DNA from: DATJLY01 sp963729295
GTDB taxonomy: Bacteria; Pseudomonadota; Alphaproteobacteria; ATCC43930; CGMCC-115725
Direction: 5' to 3'
DNA length: 64,000 bases
NCBI GenBank assembly: GCA_963729295.1
Contig: CAVSNJ010000025.1
Coordinates: 124,001 to 188,000 of the forward strand
Within the stretch, counting starts at the first letter, position 1. Each line of letters opens with the position of its first letter. This document shows, piece by piece, positions 41,401-49,335 of this stretch. Both the position numbers and the translations under genes were made by a program. The notes below the pieces were generated by a model. The model was given only the letters and a program-made list of their open reading frames with translations, had not been told where the DNA came from and did no database searches.

Positions 41401-42975
41401 TCAGGTTTGCCGCAGCTTGAAGCGCTGGATCTTGCCGGTCGCCGTCTTCGGCAGATCGGGCACGAACTCGATCCAGCGCGGATATTTATAGGGCGCGAGG
41501 CGCGATTTCACATGCTGCTGCAACTCGGCGGCGAGATCGGGCGCGGCGCCGATGCCTTGGCGCAGCACGACGAAGGCGCGCGGCTTGACGAGCCGGTTCT
41601 CGTCCTCATGCCCCACCACCGCCGCCTCGAGCACCTTGTCGTGCGTCATCAGCGCCGCCTCGACCTCGAACGGCGAGACATAGATGCCGCCGACCTTCAG
41701 CATGTCGTCGGTGCGGCCGCAGTAAGTGTAATAGCCGTCCTTGTCGCGCACATACTTATCGCCGCTCTTCGTCCACGGCCCGAGGAACGTACTGCGCGAG
41801 CGCTCGCGGTTGTTCCAGTAGTAGGCGGCACTGGTCGGCCCCGCGACGTGCAGCTCGCCGATCTCGCCGTCCGCGACCGGCTTGCCGTCTTCATCGAGGA
41901 GCCTGATCTCGTAGCCCGGCACCGGCACGCCGCTGGTGCCGTAGCGCACCGCGCCCGGGCGGTTCGAGAGAAAGATGTGCAGCATCTCGGTCGAGCCGAG
42001 CCCGTCGAGCACCTCGAGGCCGAAGCGCTCGCTCCAGCGCCGGCCGATATCCTCGGGCAGCGCCTCGCCCGCCGAGATGCAGCGCCTGAGCGCGACATCG
42101 CCGCGCGCCGGCAGATCGGGGCTCGCCAGCATCGCCGCGTAGAGCGTCGGCACGCCCCAGAAGAAGGTCGGCCGCTGCTCGCGGAGGATGCGCGCGACCA
42201 CGCCCGGCGTCGGGCGCTCGGCGCGGAGCAGCGTCGTCGCGCCCACCGCCATCGGGAAGGTCAGCGAATTGCCGAGCCCATAGGCGAAGAACAGCTTTGC
42301 CGCGGAATAGACGAGATCGCTTTCGGCGATGCCGAGGACGGGCTGCGCGTAAAGCTCGGCGGTGAGCGCCAGGTGCGACTGGAGATGGACCGCGCCCTTG
42401 GGCGTCCCGGTCGAGCCCGAGGAATAGAGCCAGAAGCAGGGATCGTCGCGCGACGTGTCGGCCGCCTTGGCGCGCGGCTCGGCCTCGGCGAGGAGAGCGG
42501 CGAAGGAACGCCGGCCGCTCACCCCCTCGCCGCCCGAGACGATGACATGGCGCAACGCCGGCAGGCGCGGCAGCACCGGCGCCAGGCGATCGTAGAGCGC
42601 GTCCGAGACGATGAGCGCGCGGGCGCGGCTGTCGGCGAGCATGAATTCGTAGTCGGACGCGGTCAGCATCGTGTTGACCGGGATGGGCACGATCCCGGCC
42701 TTGATCGCGCCCAGGAACGCGACCGGGAAATCGACCGTGTCGAGGAGGCAGAGGAGGATGCGGTTTTCCGGCTCGAGCCCGAGCCGGCGCAGCGCAGTGG
42801 CGCAGCGGTCGACCCGCTCGGCGAGCTCGCCATAGGTGAGCGTCGTGCGATCGTCGATGAAGGCGGCTTTGCCGGCACGGCCGGCCGCGAGGTTGCGCCC
42901 GATCAGATCGACGGCGGCGTTGTAGGTGCGCGACAACGCCTGGTCCTGGCGTCCTTCCGCTGCCCCGTCCGCCAT
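41401..42975 (-). CDS. Benzoate-CoA ligase family enzyme
   Basis: 524-residue ANL ligase. AMP-binding P-loop FWLYSSGSTGTPKGAVHLQS, the benzoate-CoA-ligase-like SAAKLFFAYGLGNSLTFPMA and GATTLLRAERPTP, GLGSTEMLHIFLSN, and the catalytic Lys motif PKTATGKIQRFKLR. This is the BadA/BclA group acting on benzoate, hydroxybenzoates or similar. It is probably transcribed with the VOC gene downstream. ATG at 42975 chosen; longer readings run into the acyltransferase. Confidence 0.87.
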   Translation of the reverse strand: MADGAAEGRQDQALSRTYNAAVDLIGRNLAAGRAGKAAFIDDRTTLTYGELAERVDRCATALRRLGLEPENRILLCLLDTVDFPVAFLGAIKAGIVPIPVNTMLTASDYEFMLADSRARALIVSDALYDRLAPVLPRLPALRHVIVSGGEGVSGRRSFAALLAEAEPRAKAADTSRDDPCFWLYSSGSTGTPKGAVHLQSHLALTAELYAQPVLGIAESDLVYSAAKLFFAYGLGNSLTFPMAVGATTLLRAERPTPGVVARILREQRPTFFWGVPTLYAAMLASPDLPARGDVALRRCISAGEALPEDIGRRWSERFGLEVLDGLGSTEMLHIFLSNRPGAVRYGTSGVPVPGYEIRLLDEDGKPVADGEIGELHVAGPTSAAYYWNNRERSRSTFLGPWTKSGDKYVRDKDGYYTYCGRTDDMLKVGGIYVSPFEVEAALMTHDKVLEAAVVGHEDENRLVKPRAFVVLRQGIGAAPDLAAELQQHVKSRLAPYKYPRWIEFVPDLPKTATGKIQRFKLRQT

Positions 42976-43001
42976 CCGCGTTCTCCCGCCCCGGCCTTGT
43001 G

Positions 43002-44099
43002 CTACCGGGTGCCGGAATTTGTCGCGCCCGCGCCGCGCTCCGTCAAGCGCCGGACCCGGCGCTGGGCGCTCGCCACGGGGCGGCGCGCGGCCGGACGCGG
43101 CTTGAGGCGCAGCGCCGGCGCCTCGACGAGGCGCCAGGAAACGAACGCCGCCGCGGCGCTCAGCGGCAGCGCGAGCGCGAACACCTGCCACCACGGTGCC
43201 GCACCGCCCAAGGCGCGCGCCGCGAGCTGCTCGACCGGCCAGCCATAGATGTAGATGCCATAGGACAGATCGCCGAACCGCGCGGCCCGGAAACTCCGCC
43301 GCCCGGCGAAGGCGAGATAGATCACGAGATAGCTGCCGCACGCCGCGAACACGGGGATGAAGCCGCCGAAGCGCGCGGCGAGCGCAAGGGCACCGAGCGC
43401 CGCCGCGGCATAGGGGAGCCGCAGCAGCGGCAGCGCGCGGAAGCGGTAAAGCGCCATGCCGGCGGCGAAGAACGGCAGCAGCCACGCGGCGCTGCCGACG
43501 AGGAGATCGCTCGACGCCGTATCGAGCGCAACAGCCGCAATGCCCGCCGCGAACAGCGCCGCGAGCACGGGCCCGCGCAAAAGTCCCGCGGCGCCGAGCC
43601 CCGCGACCATCAGGTACATCAGCACTTCGCACGGCAGGCTCCAGAGCGGCCCGTCCACCACCCAGCCATTGCCGAGGCCGGTGAAGTTCACGCCGGGAAG
43701 GCCGGGCAGGCCGGAAAACAGGCTCAGGTTTTGGACGACGAAGCGATAACTCCCGGTCTCGGCGAAGTAGGCGCCGAGCGGCAGGCTCGACACGACGGGT
43801 CCGACCGCGAACGCCAGTACGAGCAGGCAGGCGGCGAGGCCGGGATAGATTCTGAGCGCGCGCTTCGCCAAGAACGGCGCGACCCGCCCGGTCGTCTCGA
43901 AACTCTGCGTCACTAGGAAGCCGCTGATGGTGAAGAACACGAACACGCCGGCGACGCCCAGGGAGCATTGTCCGCCGGTGAGCTGCATCAGCGGGTCCGG
44001 GCCGAGCCGGTCCTCGCCCAGGAGGAAAGCGTGCGTCAAGACGACCGAGACCGCGGCCGCAAGCCTTAACGCATCGAAATTGTTGTCCCGTCCCCCCAT
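43002..44099 (-). CDS. Membrane acyltransferase family 3 (OafA/NodX type)
   Basis: 365 residues, ten or so TM helices. The N-terminal NNFDALRLAAAVSVVLTHAF gives the conserved Arg and His of the family, and FVFFTISGFLVTQSF follows. Such proteins O-acetylate or acylate surface polysaccharide, LPS or Nod-like factors. The C-terminus is a basic tail. Its target is unknown. It starts opposite the nfu gene with a 123-nt gap. Confidence 0.87.
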   Translation of the reverse strand: MGGRDNNFDALRLAAAVSVVLTHAFLLGEDRLGPDPLMQLTGGQCSLGVAGVFVFFTISGFLVTQSFETTGRVAPFLAKRALRIYPGLAACLLVLAFAVGPVVSSLPLGAYFAETGSYRFVVQNLSLFSGLPGLPGVNFTGLGNGWVVDGPLWSLPCEVLMYLMVAGLGAAGLLRGPVLAALFAAGIAAVALDTASSDLLVGSAAWLLPFFAAGMALYRFRALPLLRLPYAAAALGALALAARFGGFIPVFAACGSYLVIYLAFAGRRSFRAARFGDLSYGIYIYGWPVEQLAARALGGAAPWWQVFALALPLSAAAAFVSWRLVEAPALRLKPRPAARRPVASAQRRVRRLTERGAGATNSGTR

Positions 44100-44138
44100 C
44101 GCTGGGACAGCATGTCGCGGATCGGCCGCGAAAGACAG

Positions 44139-44160
44139 GGCGGCCCGCTACGGGGCCGCC
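44139..44160. repeat. GGCGGCCC/GGGCCGCC hairpin in a divergent intergenic region
   Basis: Perfect 8-bp arms around GCTACG, placed between the acyltransferase and nfu starts. A TTGACA (44170-44175) follows, but its possible -10 (AGCTAT, 18-nt spacer) is weak. The hairpin could be an operator or a leader structure of the acyltransferase mRNA. Confidence 0.45.
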
Positions 44161-44222
44161 GCCCATGGGTTGACACCGGGCGCGCCAAGCCCAAGCTATG
44201 GGTCGGCACTGGGAGGCAGAAT

Positions 44223-44765
44223 ATGTTCATCGAGACCGAGCAGACGCCCAATCCCGCGAGCCTGAAATTCCTGCCGGGGCGGCCGGTGATGGCGGTCGGG
44301 ACCGCGCATTATCCGGACGCGGCGTCCTGCCAGACATCGCCGCTCGCCGAGCGGCTGTTCGGCATTTCGGGCGTCAAGGGCGTGTTCCTCGGCGCCGATT
44401 TCGTCTCGGTCACGAAGGACGACGAGATCGATTGGTACCGGCTGAAGCCGGCCGTGCTCGGCGCCCTCATGGAGCATTTCACCGCCGGCGCCCCCGTCTT
44501 CGTCGGCGAGGCTGCGCCGGACGAGGAAGACGAGGACGACGAGATCGTCTCGCAGATCAAGGAGCTCCTCGAGACGCGCGTGCGCCCCGCGGTGGCGCAA
44601 GACGGCGGCGACATCATCTTCCACCGCTTCGAGGACGGCATCGTCTATCTGCACATGCAGGGCTCGTGCTCGGGCTGCCCGAGCTCGACCGCGACCTTGA
44701 AGGCCGGCATCGAGAACATGCTGCGGCACTACGTTCCCGAAGTGCAGTCGGTCGAGGCCGTCTAG
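44223..44765 (+). CDS. nfu: NFU-type Fe-S cluster scaffold/carrier
   Basis: 180 residues. An Nfu N-terminal domain (MFIETEQTPNPASLKFLPGR) is followed by an acidic linker (EEDEDDEI) and a NifU C-terminal domain with the cluster-binding CxxC in MQGSCSGCPSSTATLK. It delivers 4Fe-4S clusters to targets such as lipoyl synthase. GGGAGGCAGAAT precedes the ATG. It converges on the dipeptidase gene with 1 nt between stops. Confidence 0.93.
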   Translation: MFIETEQTPNPASLKFLPGRPVMAVGTAHYPDAASCQTSPLAERLFGISGVKGVFLGADFVSVTKDDEIDWYRLKPAVLGALMEHFTAGAPVFVGEAAPDEEDEDDEIVSQIKELLETRVRPAVAQDGGDIIFHRFEDGIVYLHMQGSCSGCPSSTATLKAGIENMLRHYVPEVQSVEAV

Positions 44766-44766
44766 C

Positions 44767-45321
44767 TCACGCCATCATCGGCCGCGGAAGGTCGGCGTCC
44801 GCGAGCAACGGATAGCGCCGCGCGTCGAAGAGCTGATAATGCCACCATTCGTTGCGGTAGAAGTCCCAGCCGGCCGAAGACATGAGGCCGAGCAGCAGGA
44901 AGCGATTCCTCTGCGCCTCGACCGGGATCGCAGTGTTGGCGTGATGCGACAGCGGCGTGAAGGCGTCGAACTCCGTTCCCATGTCGAGCGCCCGGCCGCT
45001 GCCGTCGATGAGCGTCAGGTCGATTGCGGCGCCCCGCGAATGCGGCGAGCCGCGCCGCGGATCGGCCAGGAAATCGGGATCGGGCTTGGCGTTCCACAGG
45101 ATCCATTGCGCCTCGCTGGGCCGCAGCGCGTCGAAGATCTTGAGGCGAAGCCCAAGCGGCTCGGCCAACGCGACCGCGCGCGCGAGGAGACCGGCCGCCT
45201 CTTCGTTGAGATAGCAGATGGCAGTGCGATAGACCGGCGCGCCCGTGAGGTTTCGCGCGGTCGCATAGGCGAGCTCGATGACGACCCGGTGCTGCGTTTC
45301 GGTGATCTCGACGAGCGGCAT
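44767..45321 (-). CDS. D-alanyl-D-alanine dipeptidase (VanX/DdpX family)
   Basis: 184 residues, peptidase M15D. Zinc ligands and catalytic residues: DALRPSEAQW (Arg), SPHSRGAAIDLTLID (HxxxxxxD) and NEWWHYQLFD (Glu and third His). It hydrolyses D-Ala-D-Ala, in non-resistant Gram-negatives for murein turnover or nutrient use rather than vancomycin resistance. No VanHA-like genes are adjacent. No clear signal peptide. Confidence 0.88.
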   Translation of the reverse strand: MPLVEITETQHRVVIELAYATARNLTGAPVYRTAICYLNEEAAGLLARAVALAEPLGLRLKIFDALRPSEAQWILWNAKPDPDFLADPRRGSPHSRGAAIDLTLIDGSGRALDMGTEFDAFTPLSHHANTAIPVEAQRNRFLLLGLMSSAGWDFYRNEWWHYQLFDARRYPLLADADLPRPMMA

Positions 45322-45365
45322 GGAATTTCCGGTGTTGGCCCCGCGATAGTAGCATCGCCGTCGCC

Positions 45366-46031
45366 ATGGTGAACGTGCTCGCCTTCGATTGCGCCGGAAG
45401 CGGCGCCGCGGTCGCGGTGACGGTCGCCGGCCGCGTCGCCGCGCGCGCGGCCGATCCGGCGCCGATCGGTCAGGCGGAATATCTGCTGCCGATGATCGAG
45501 GGCGTCTGCCGGGAGGCGGATTTACGCCTCGCCGATCTCGACCTCATCGCCGTCACGGTCGGGCCGGGCTCTTTCACCGGCATCCGCATCGGGCTTGCGG
45601 CGGCGCGCGGGCTTGCGCTCGCGACCGGGCTGCCGTGCATCGGCGTCACGAGCTTTGCCGCCGTCGCGGCATCGGCAGCGGCGGAGCTCCGGCCACTCGC
45701 CGTGGCGCTCGACAGCCGGCGCGACGATATTTTCGTGCAGTGCTTTCCCGCCGCTGGCGAGGCGGACGCGGCGATGATGGTGCGCCCGGAAGACGCGGCC
45801 AAGGCTCTGCCGCACCGCGCGCTATGGCTCGCCGGCGACGCGGCCGGGCTTTTGGCGCCGTGGCTCGGCCCGGGCGTACGCATCGTGCCGGGCGCCGCCC
45901 GGCCCGATCCGGGCGCGATCGCAACGCTTGCCGCTTCGCTGTGGCGTCCGGGCGAGCGCCCGCCCTTGCCGCGGCCGCTTTATCTGCGCGCGCCCGACAC
46001 CACCCTGCCGAAAAGCGCGGGACGGCCATGA
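45366..46031 (+). CDS. tsaB: TsaB, t6A biosynthesis subunit
   Basis: 221 residues, ASKHA-fold partner of TsaD. VLAFDCAGSGAAVAVTVAG at the start, TVGPGSFTGIRIGLAAARGL (family signature) and the GQAEYLLPMI segment. With TsaE (6276) two t6A genes lie in this window, 39 kb apart. Stop overlaps the rimI start (ATGA). Confidence 0.93.
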   Translation: MVNVLAFDCAGSGAAVAVTVAGRVAARAADPAPIGQAEYLLPMIEGVCREADLRLADLDLIAVTVGPGSFTGIRIGLAAARGLALATGLPCIGVTSFAAVAASAAAELRPLAVALDSRRDDIFVQCFPAAGEADAAMMVRPEDAAKALPHRALWLAGDAAGLLAPWLGPGVRIVPGAARPDPGAIATLAASLWRPGERPPLPRPLYLRAPDTTLPKSAGRP

Positions 46032-46483
46032 GCGTCGTCCTTCGCCCGGTCGCGCGGCACGATCTCGAAAAGCTCGCGCGCATCCATGCGCAATGTTTCC
46101 CGGAGGATGCGTGGGACCCGGCCGCGCTCGAGAGCGTGCTCGCCATGCCCGGTGCCGAATCGCTCCTGGCCGAGGAGGGCGGCGATGTGATCGGGCTGCT
46201 GTTCGCGACGGTCGTGCGCGAGGAAGCGGAAATCCTCACCTTCGGCGTGGCGCCGCGCCGGCGCCGGAGCGGCGTCGCGCGGGCGCTGCTCGGGGGCTTC
46301 TATGCCCGGGCCCGGGCCTTGGGCGCGACCCGCGTCGTGCTCGAAGTGGCGGCCGACAACGCCGCCGCCTTGGCGCTCTACGAGGCCGAAGGGTTCCGCA
46401 CCGTGGGAATGCGCCATGCCTATTACCAGCGCGGGCGGGGTCCGGCGGTCGATGCCTGGCTACTGCGGCGTGTCTTGGATTGA
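46028..46483 (+). CDS. rimI: RimI-type ribosomal-protein N-acetyltransferase
   Basis: 151-residue GNAT. The acetyl-CoA loop RRRRSGVARALLGGFYARAR, VLEVAADNAAALALYEAEGF and MRHAYYQR near the end are as in RimI, which acetylates the N-terminus of ribosomal protein S18. The tsaB-rimI pair is common in proteobacteria. Downstream is a GGGCCAA inverted repeat. Confidence 0.9.
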   Translation: MSVVLRPVARHDLEKLARIHAQCFPEDAWDPAALESVLAMPGAESLLAEEGGDVIGLLFATVVREEAEILTFGVAPRRRRSGVARALLGGFYARARALGATRVVLEVAADNAAALALYEAEGFRTVGMRHAYYQRGRGPAVDAWLLRRVLD

Positions 46484-46505
46484 ACTCATCTAGTCTCGCA
46501 GTCGA

Positions 46506-46529
46506 TTGGCCCTAACCCGGTCGGGCCAA
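46506..46529. terminator. Inverted repeat after rimI (possible terminator)
   Basis: TTGGCCC (46506-46512) and GGGCCAA (46523-46529) enclose a 10-nt loop, 23 nt after the rimI stop. There is no run of T, so factor-independent termination is doubtful. Confidence 0.35.
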
Positions 46530-46619
46530 GTCGGGGCGCAATAGCGCCGGTCCTTACACCCCGGTTTGTCCAGTTTCGGCGCCCGTTTCAAAAAAGTCAT
46601 CTATCCCGCCACTTGCACA

Positions 46620-46647
46620 TTGCTTCCGCTCGAAAAATAACTAATAT
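46620..46647 (+). promoter_or_regulatory. mucR promoter in an AT-rich island
   Basis: TTGCTT (46620-46625), 16-nt spacer, TAATAT (46642-46647). The surrounding 46590-46680 is strikingly AT-rich for this genome. MucR/Ros proteins bind AT-rich sites and repress their own genes in several alphaproteobacteria, so this island may be both promoter and autoregulatory target. Confidence 0.5.
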
Positions 46648-46681
46648 ACGAATTCGAGACGCATGGAGGAATGTACAAACA

Positions 46682-47101
46682 ATGACTGAACAGTCTCACT
46701 CCAACGACATTCTCGCCTTGACGACCGAAATCGTCGCCGCCCATGTGTCAAACAATACCGTGTCCGTGAGCGATCTTCCGACCCTCATCAACCAAGTTTA
46801 TCAGTCGCTCGCCTCGATCGGGCAAGGTCCTGTCGTGTCGTCCGAACGGCCGCAGCCCGCGGTCAGCGTCAAGCGCTCGGTGCATCCGGACTACATCATC
46901 TGCCTCGAGGACGGCAAAAAGCTCAAGATGCTGAAGCGCCATCTCAAGACGGCGTACAACATGACGCCCGAGGAATATCGCGACCGCTGGCAGTTGCAGC
47001 CGGACTATCCGATGGTGGCGCCGAACTACGCGCGCCAGCGCTCGCGGCTCGCCAAGGAGATCGGGCTCGGCACGCGCGGGCGGCGCACCGTCACCGCGTG
47101 A
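46682..47101 (+). CDS. mucR: MucR/Ros-family zinc-finger transcriptional regulator
   Basis: 139 residues. The zinc-finger region is PDYIICLEDGKKLKMLKRHL followed by TAYNMTPEEYRDRW; as in other MucR proteins the canonical second Cys is Asp (CLED). The C-terminal MVAPNYARQRSRLAKEIGLG is the family's hallmark. MucR acts as an H-NS-like silencer affecting exopolysaccharide, motility and, in Caulobacter, cell-cycle genes together with CtrA. ATG at 46682; earlier in-frame codons have no homology. Confidence 0.93.
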   Translation: MTEQSHSNDILALTTEIVAAHVSNNTVSVSDLPTLINQVYQSLASIGQGPVVSSERPQPAVSVKRSVHPDYIICLEDGKKLKMLKRHLKTAYNMTPEEYRDRWQLQPDYPMVAPNYARQRSRLAKEIGLGTRGRRTVTA

Positions 47102-47108
47102 GACGCAA

Positions 47109-47123
47109 GGCCGGGCGCCGGCC
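47109..47123. terminator. GGCCGG-GCG-CCGGCC hairpin after mucR
   Basis: Perfect 6-bp stem with a 3-nt loop, 8 nt after the mucR stop, no T-tract. Weak terminator or part of the fur leader. Confidence 0.35.
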
Positions 47124-47195
47124 AGGCGGCACTCTCTAGCGCCGTCCGTCGTTTGCGCTATACTCTTCTCGCGAAACCGCTGACCGTTTCAAGGA

Positions 47196-47624
47196 ATGCC
47201 GTCGCGCCTCGAACAGCTTTGCATCGACAAGGGTCTCAAGATGACCGAGCAGAGGCGCGTGATCGCCCGCGTGCTCTCGGAATCGGCCGATCACCCGGAT
47301 GTCGAGAGCGTTTATCGCCGCGCGACCGAGATCGATCCCAAGATCAGCATCGCCACCGTCTATCGCACCGTGCGCCTCTTTGAAGAGGCGAACATTCTCG
47401 CGCGCCATCATTTCGGGCAGGGCCCCGCCCGATATGAGGAGATGCCGCTCGACCATCACGATCATCTCATCGACATGAAAAGCGGCCGCGTGGTCGAGTT
47501 CCGCAACGAGGAGATCGAGAAACTGCAGCGCGAAGTGGCGGCCAGGCTCGGCTATAATCTTGTCGATCACCGGCTCGAACTCTACGCCGTTCCGATCGAG
47601 GGCCGCGAAGGCGGCAAGAAATGA
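47196..47624 (+). CDS. fur: Fur/Mur-family metal-responsive regulator
   Basis: 142 residues. Winged helix ISIATVYRTVRLFEEANILA and the metal-binding HHDHLIDMKSGRVVEF. The usual C-terminal CxxC structural zinc pair is absent (DMKS replaces CxxC), as in the alphaproteobacterial Fur/Mur group, several of which respond to manganese rather than iron. It may therefore be Mur. A TATACT (47159-47164) is a likely -10 about 30 nt upstream, with no clear -35. Confidence 0.9.
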   Translation: MPSRLEQLCIDKGLKMTEQRRVIARVLSESADHPDVESVYRRATEIDPKISIATVYRTVRLFEEANILARHHFGQGPARYEEMPLDHHDHLIDMKSGRVVEFRNEEIEKLQREVAARLGYNLVDHRLELYAVPIEGREGGKK

Positions 47625-47643
47625 AGGACCGCCGCAAGACCCC

Positions 47644-48477
47644 GTGAGCACCGCCGAGTCCCATGTCGCGTCCGTGCGCGCCGCGGAACCGAGGGTCGAA
47701 GTGTGGTCGGGCGCGCTCGAGGCCCGGCTCGCCGAAACTGCGGCCGATCTCGATGCGGCGCAGGCGCTGCGCTACCGCGTCTTCTACGACGAGATGGGTG
47801 CTGAGCCCTCGGGCGCGATGGCGCGCGCGCGGCGCGACTTCGATGATGTCGATGCCTATTGCGACCATCTTCTCGTCATCGATCACGCCCGCGGGGAGAA
47901 AGTCATCGGCACGTACCGGCTGCTGCGCCGCAGCGTCGCGCGCCGGCATGGCGGCTTCTATTCGGCGGCCGAGTACGATCTCGGCGCGCTCGAGCGCCAT
48001 CCCGGCGAGGTCATGGAGCTGGGGCGCTCGTGTGTCGATGCCGATGCCCGCAACCGGCCGACCATGCAGCTGCTCTGGCGCGCGATCGCGGCCTATGTGT
48101 TCGGCCATCGCGTGCCGTTGATGTTCGGCTGCGCGAGCCTGCCCGGGACCGAGCTCGACACGCTGGCCGTGCCGCTCTCCTATCTCCATCACCATCACCT
48201 GGCGCCGCCCGATCTGCGCCCGCGCGCGCTGCCCGGCCGCTTCATCGACATGCGGCGCCTCGAGCCCGGCGAATTCGATGCCGCCCGGGCGCGCGCCGAA
48301 TTGCCACCGCTCCTCAAGGGCTATCTGCGATTGGGCGGCGTCGTCGGCGACGGCGCCGTGATCGATCGCCCGTTCAACACGACCGACGTGTGCGTCCTGG
48401 TGCAGACCGACCTCGTGACCGAGAAATACTATCGCCACTACGAGCGCCAGGTGCGCGCGGACGCGACGAGCCAATGA
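47644..48477 (+). CDS. olsB: Ornithine-acyl-ACP N-acyltransferase (OlsB)
   Basis: 277 residues, GNAT-fold. DLDAAQALRYRVFYDEMGAE, VIGTYRLLRR, EVMELGRSCVDADARNR and FGCASLPGTELDTLAV match OlsB/hemolysin-like acyltransferases. It makes lyso-ornithine lipid from ornithine and 3-hydroxyacyl-ACP, a phosphorus-free membrane lipid. GTG at 47644 is the likely start. An in-frame start at 47560 would overlap fur by 65 nt. It overlaps olsA by ATGA, supporting the pathway call. Confidence 0.88.
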   Translation: MSTAESHVASVRAAEPRVEVWSGALEARLAETAADLDAAQALRYRVFYDEMGAEPSGAMARARRDFDDVDAYCDHLLVIDHARGEKVIGTYRLLRRSVARRHGGFYSAAEYDLGALERHPGEVMELGRSCVDADARNRPTMQLLWRAIAAYVFGHRVPLMFGCASLPGTELDTLAVPLSYLHHHHLAPPDLRPRALPGRFIDMRRLEPGEFDAARARAELPPLLKGYLRLGGVVGDGAVIDRPFNTTDVCVLVQTDLVTEKYYRHYERQVRADATSQ

Positions 48478-49325
48478 CCGAGGGCGGATTCCTGCTGCGC
48501 CTGTGGCGCTCGATCCTCTACGTGCTGGTGACGATCCCGACAGGGCCGATCCAGGCGACGCTGCTTCTCCTGAAGAGCCCGCTGTCGCGCCGTTTCCCGA
48601 CCTTCTATCACCGCGTCTGCACCCGCATCCTGGGCTTCCGCATCGAGCCGAGCGGCGTGCCTTCGACCGCCCATCCGACCCTCTATGTCGCGAACCACGC
48701 CTCATATCTCGACATTCCGGTGCTCGGCAGCCTGATCGACGGCTCGTTCGTGGCGAAGGCCGAGATCGCCAACTGGCCGTTCTTCGGCACGCTCGCGAAA
48801 TTGCAGCGCTCGATCTTCGTCGATCGCCGCCCCGGCTCGACGGCCAAGCAGCGCGACATGCTGCTGGCCCGGCTCGAAACGGGCGACGACCTCATCATCT
48901 TTCCGGAATCGACGAGCGGCGACGGCATCCACATGCTGCCGTTCAAGAGCTCGCTCCTCAGTGTCGCCGAGCTCAGGCCGCGCGGCGCGCCGCTCGTGGT
49001 GCAGCCCGTGACGGTCGCCTATGTCCGCCTCGACGGCATGCCAATGGGCCGCTTCTACCGCCCGTTCGTATCATGGTACGGCTCGATGACGGTGGCGCCG
49101 CATCTCTGGACCATGCTGGGGCTGGGCGCGATCACGGTCAAAGTCATCTTCCATCCGCCCGTGACGATCGAAGAGTTCGGCTCGTCGCGCAAATTGCTCG
49201 CGCTCCATTGCTACGAGGTGATTTCGGGCGCGCTTGCGACGGCGCTTTCGGGCCGCGGCCCGGGCGACGAGCCGGTCCCGGTCGAGGCGAGCGAGGACAT
49301 GATGGCCGAGATGGACGCGGAGTGA
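48474..49325 (+). CDS. olsA: Lyso-ornithine-lipid O-acyltransferase (OlsA)
   Basis: 283 residues, PlsC/LPLAT family. An N-terminal membrane segment (ILYVLVTIPTGPIQATLLLL) precedes the HxxxxD motif VANHASYLDIPVLGS and the FVDRRPGSTAKQRD and FPESTSGDG motifs. With OlsB it completes ornithine-lipid synthesis; on its own OlsA can also make phosphatidic acid. It overlaps olsB by ATGA and is 10 nt before miaB. Confidence 0.88.
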   Translation: MTEGGFLLRLWRSILYVLVTIPTGPIQATLLLLKSPLSRRFPTFYHRVCTRILGFRIEPSGVPSTAHPTLYVANHASYLDIPVLGSLIDGSFVAKAEIANWPFFGTLAKLQRSIFVDRRPGSTAKQRDMLLARLETGDDLIIFPESTSGDGIHMLPFKSSLLSVAELRPRGAPLVVQPVTVAYVRLDGMPMGRFYRPFVSWYGSMTVAPHLWTMLGLGAITVKVIFHPPVTIEEFGSSRKLLALHCYEVISGALATALSGRGPGDEPVPVEASEDMMAEMDAE

Positions 49326-49335
49326 TCGGGGCGCG

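Noticed and set aside
41401..44166. Single fused gene of ligase and acyltransferase on the minus strand
   Set aside because: The long frame arises because the ligase frame stays open through the acyltransferase gene in another frame; the ATG at 42975 and family length support two genes.
44767..45321. Vancomycin-resistance gene
   Set aside because: VanX-family dipeptidase alone, without vanH/vanA-type ligase genes; in a Gram-negative it is more likely for peptidoglycan turnover.
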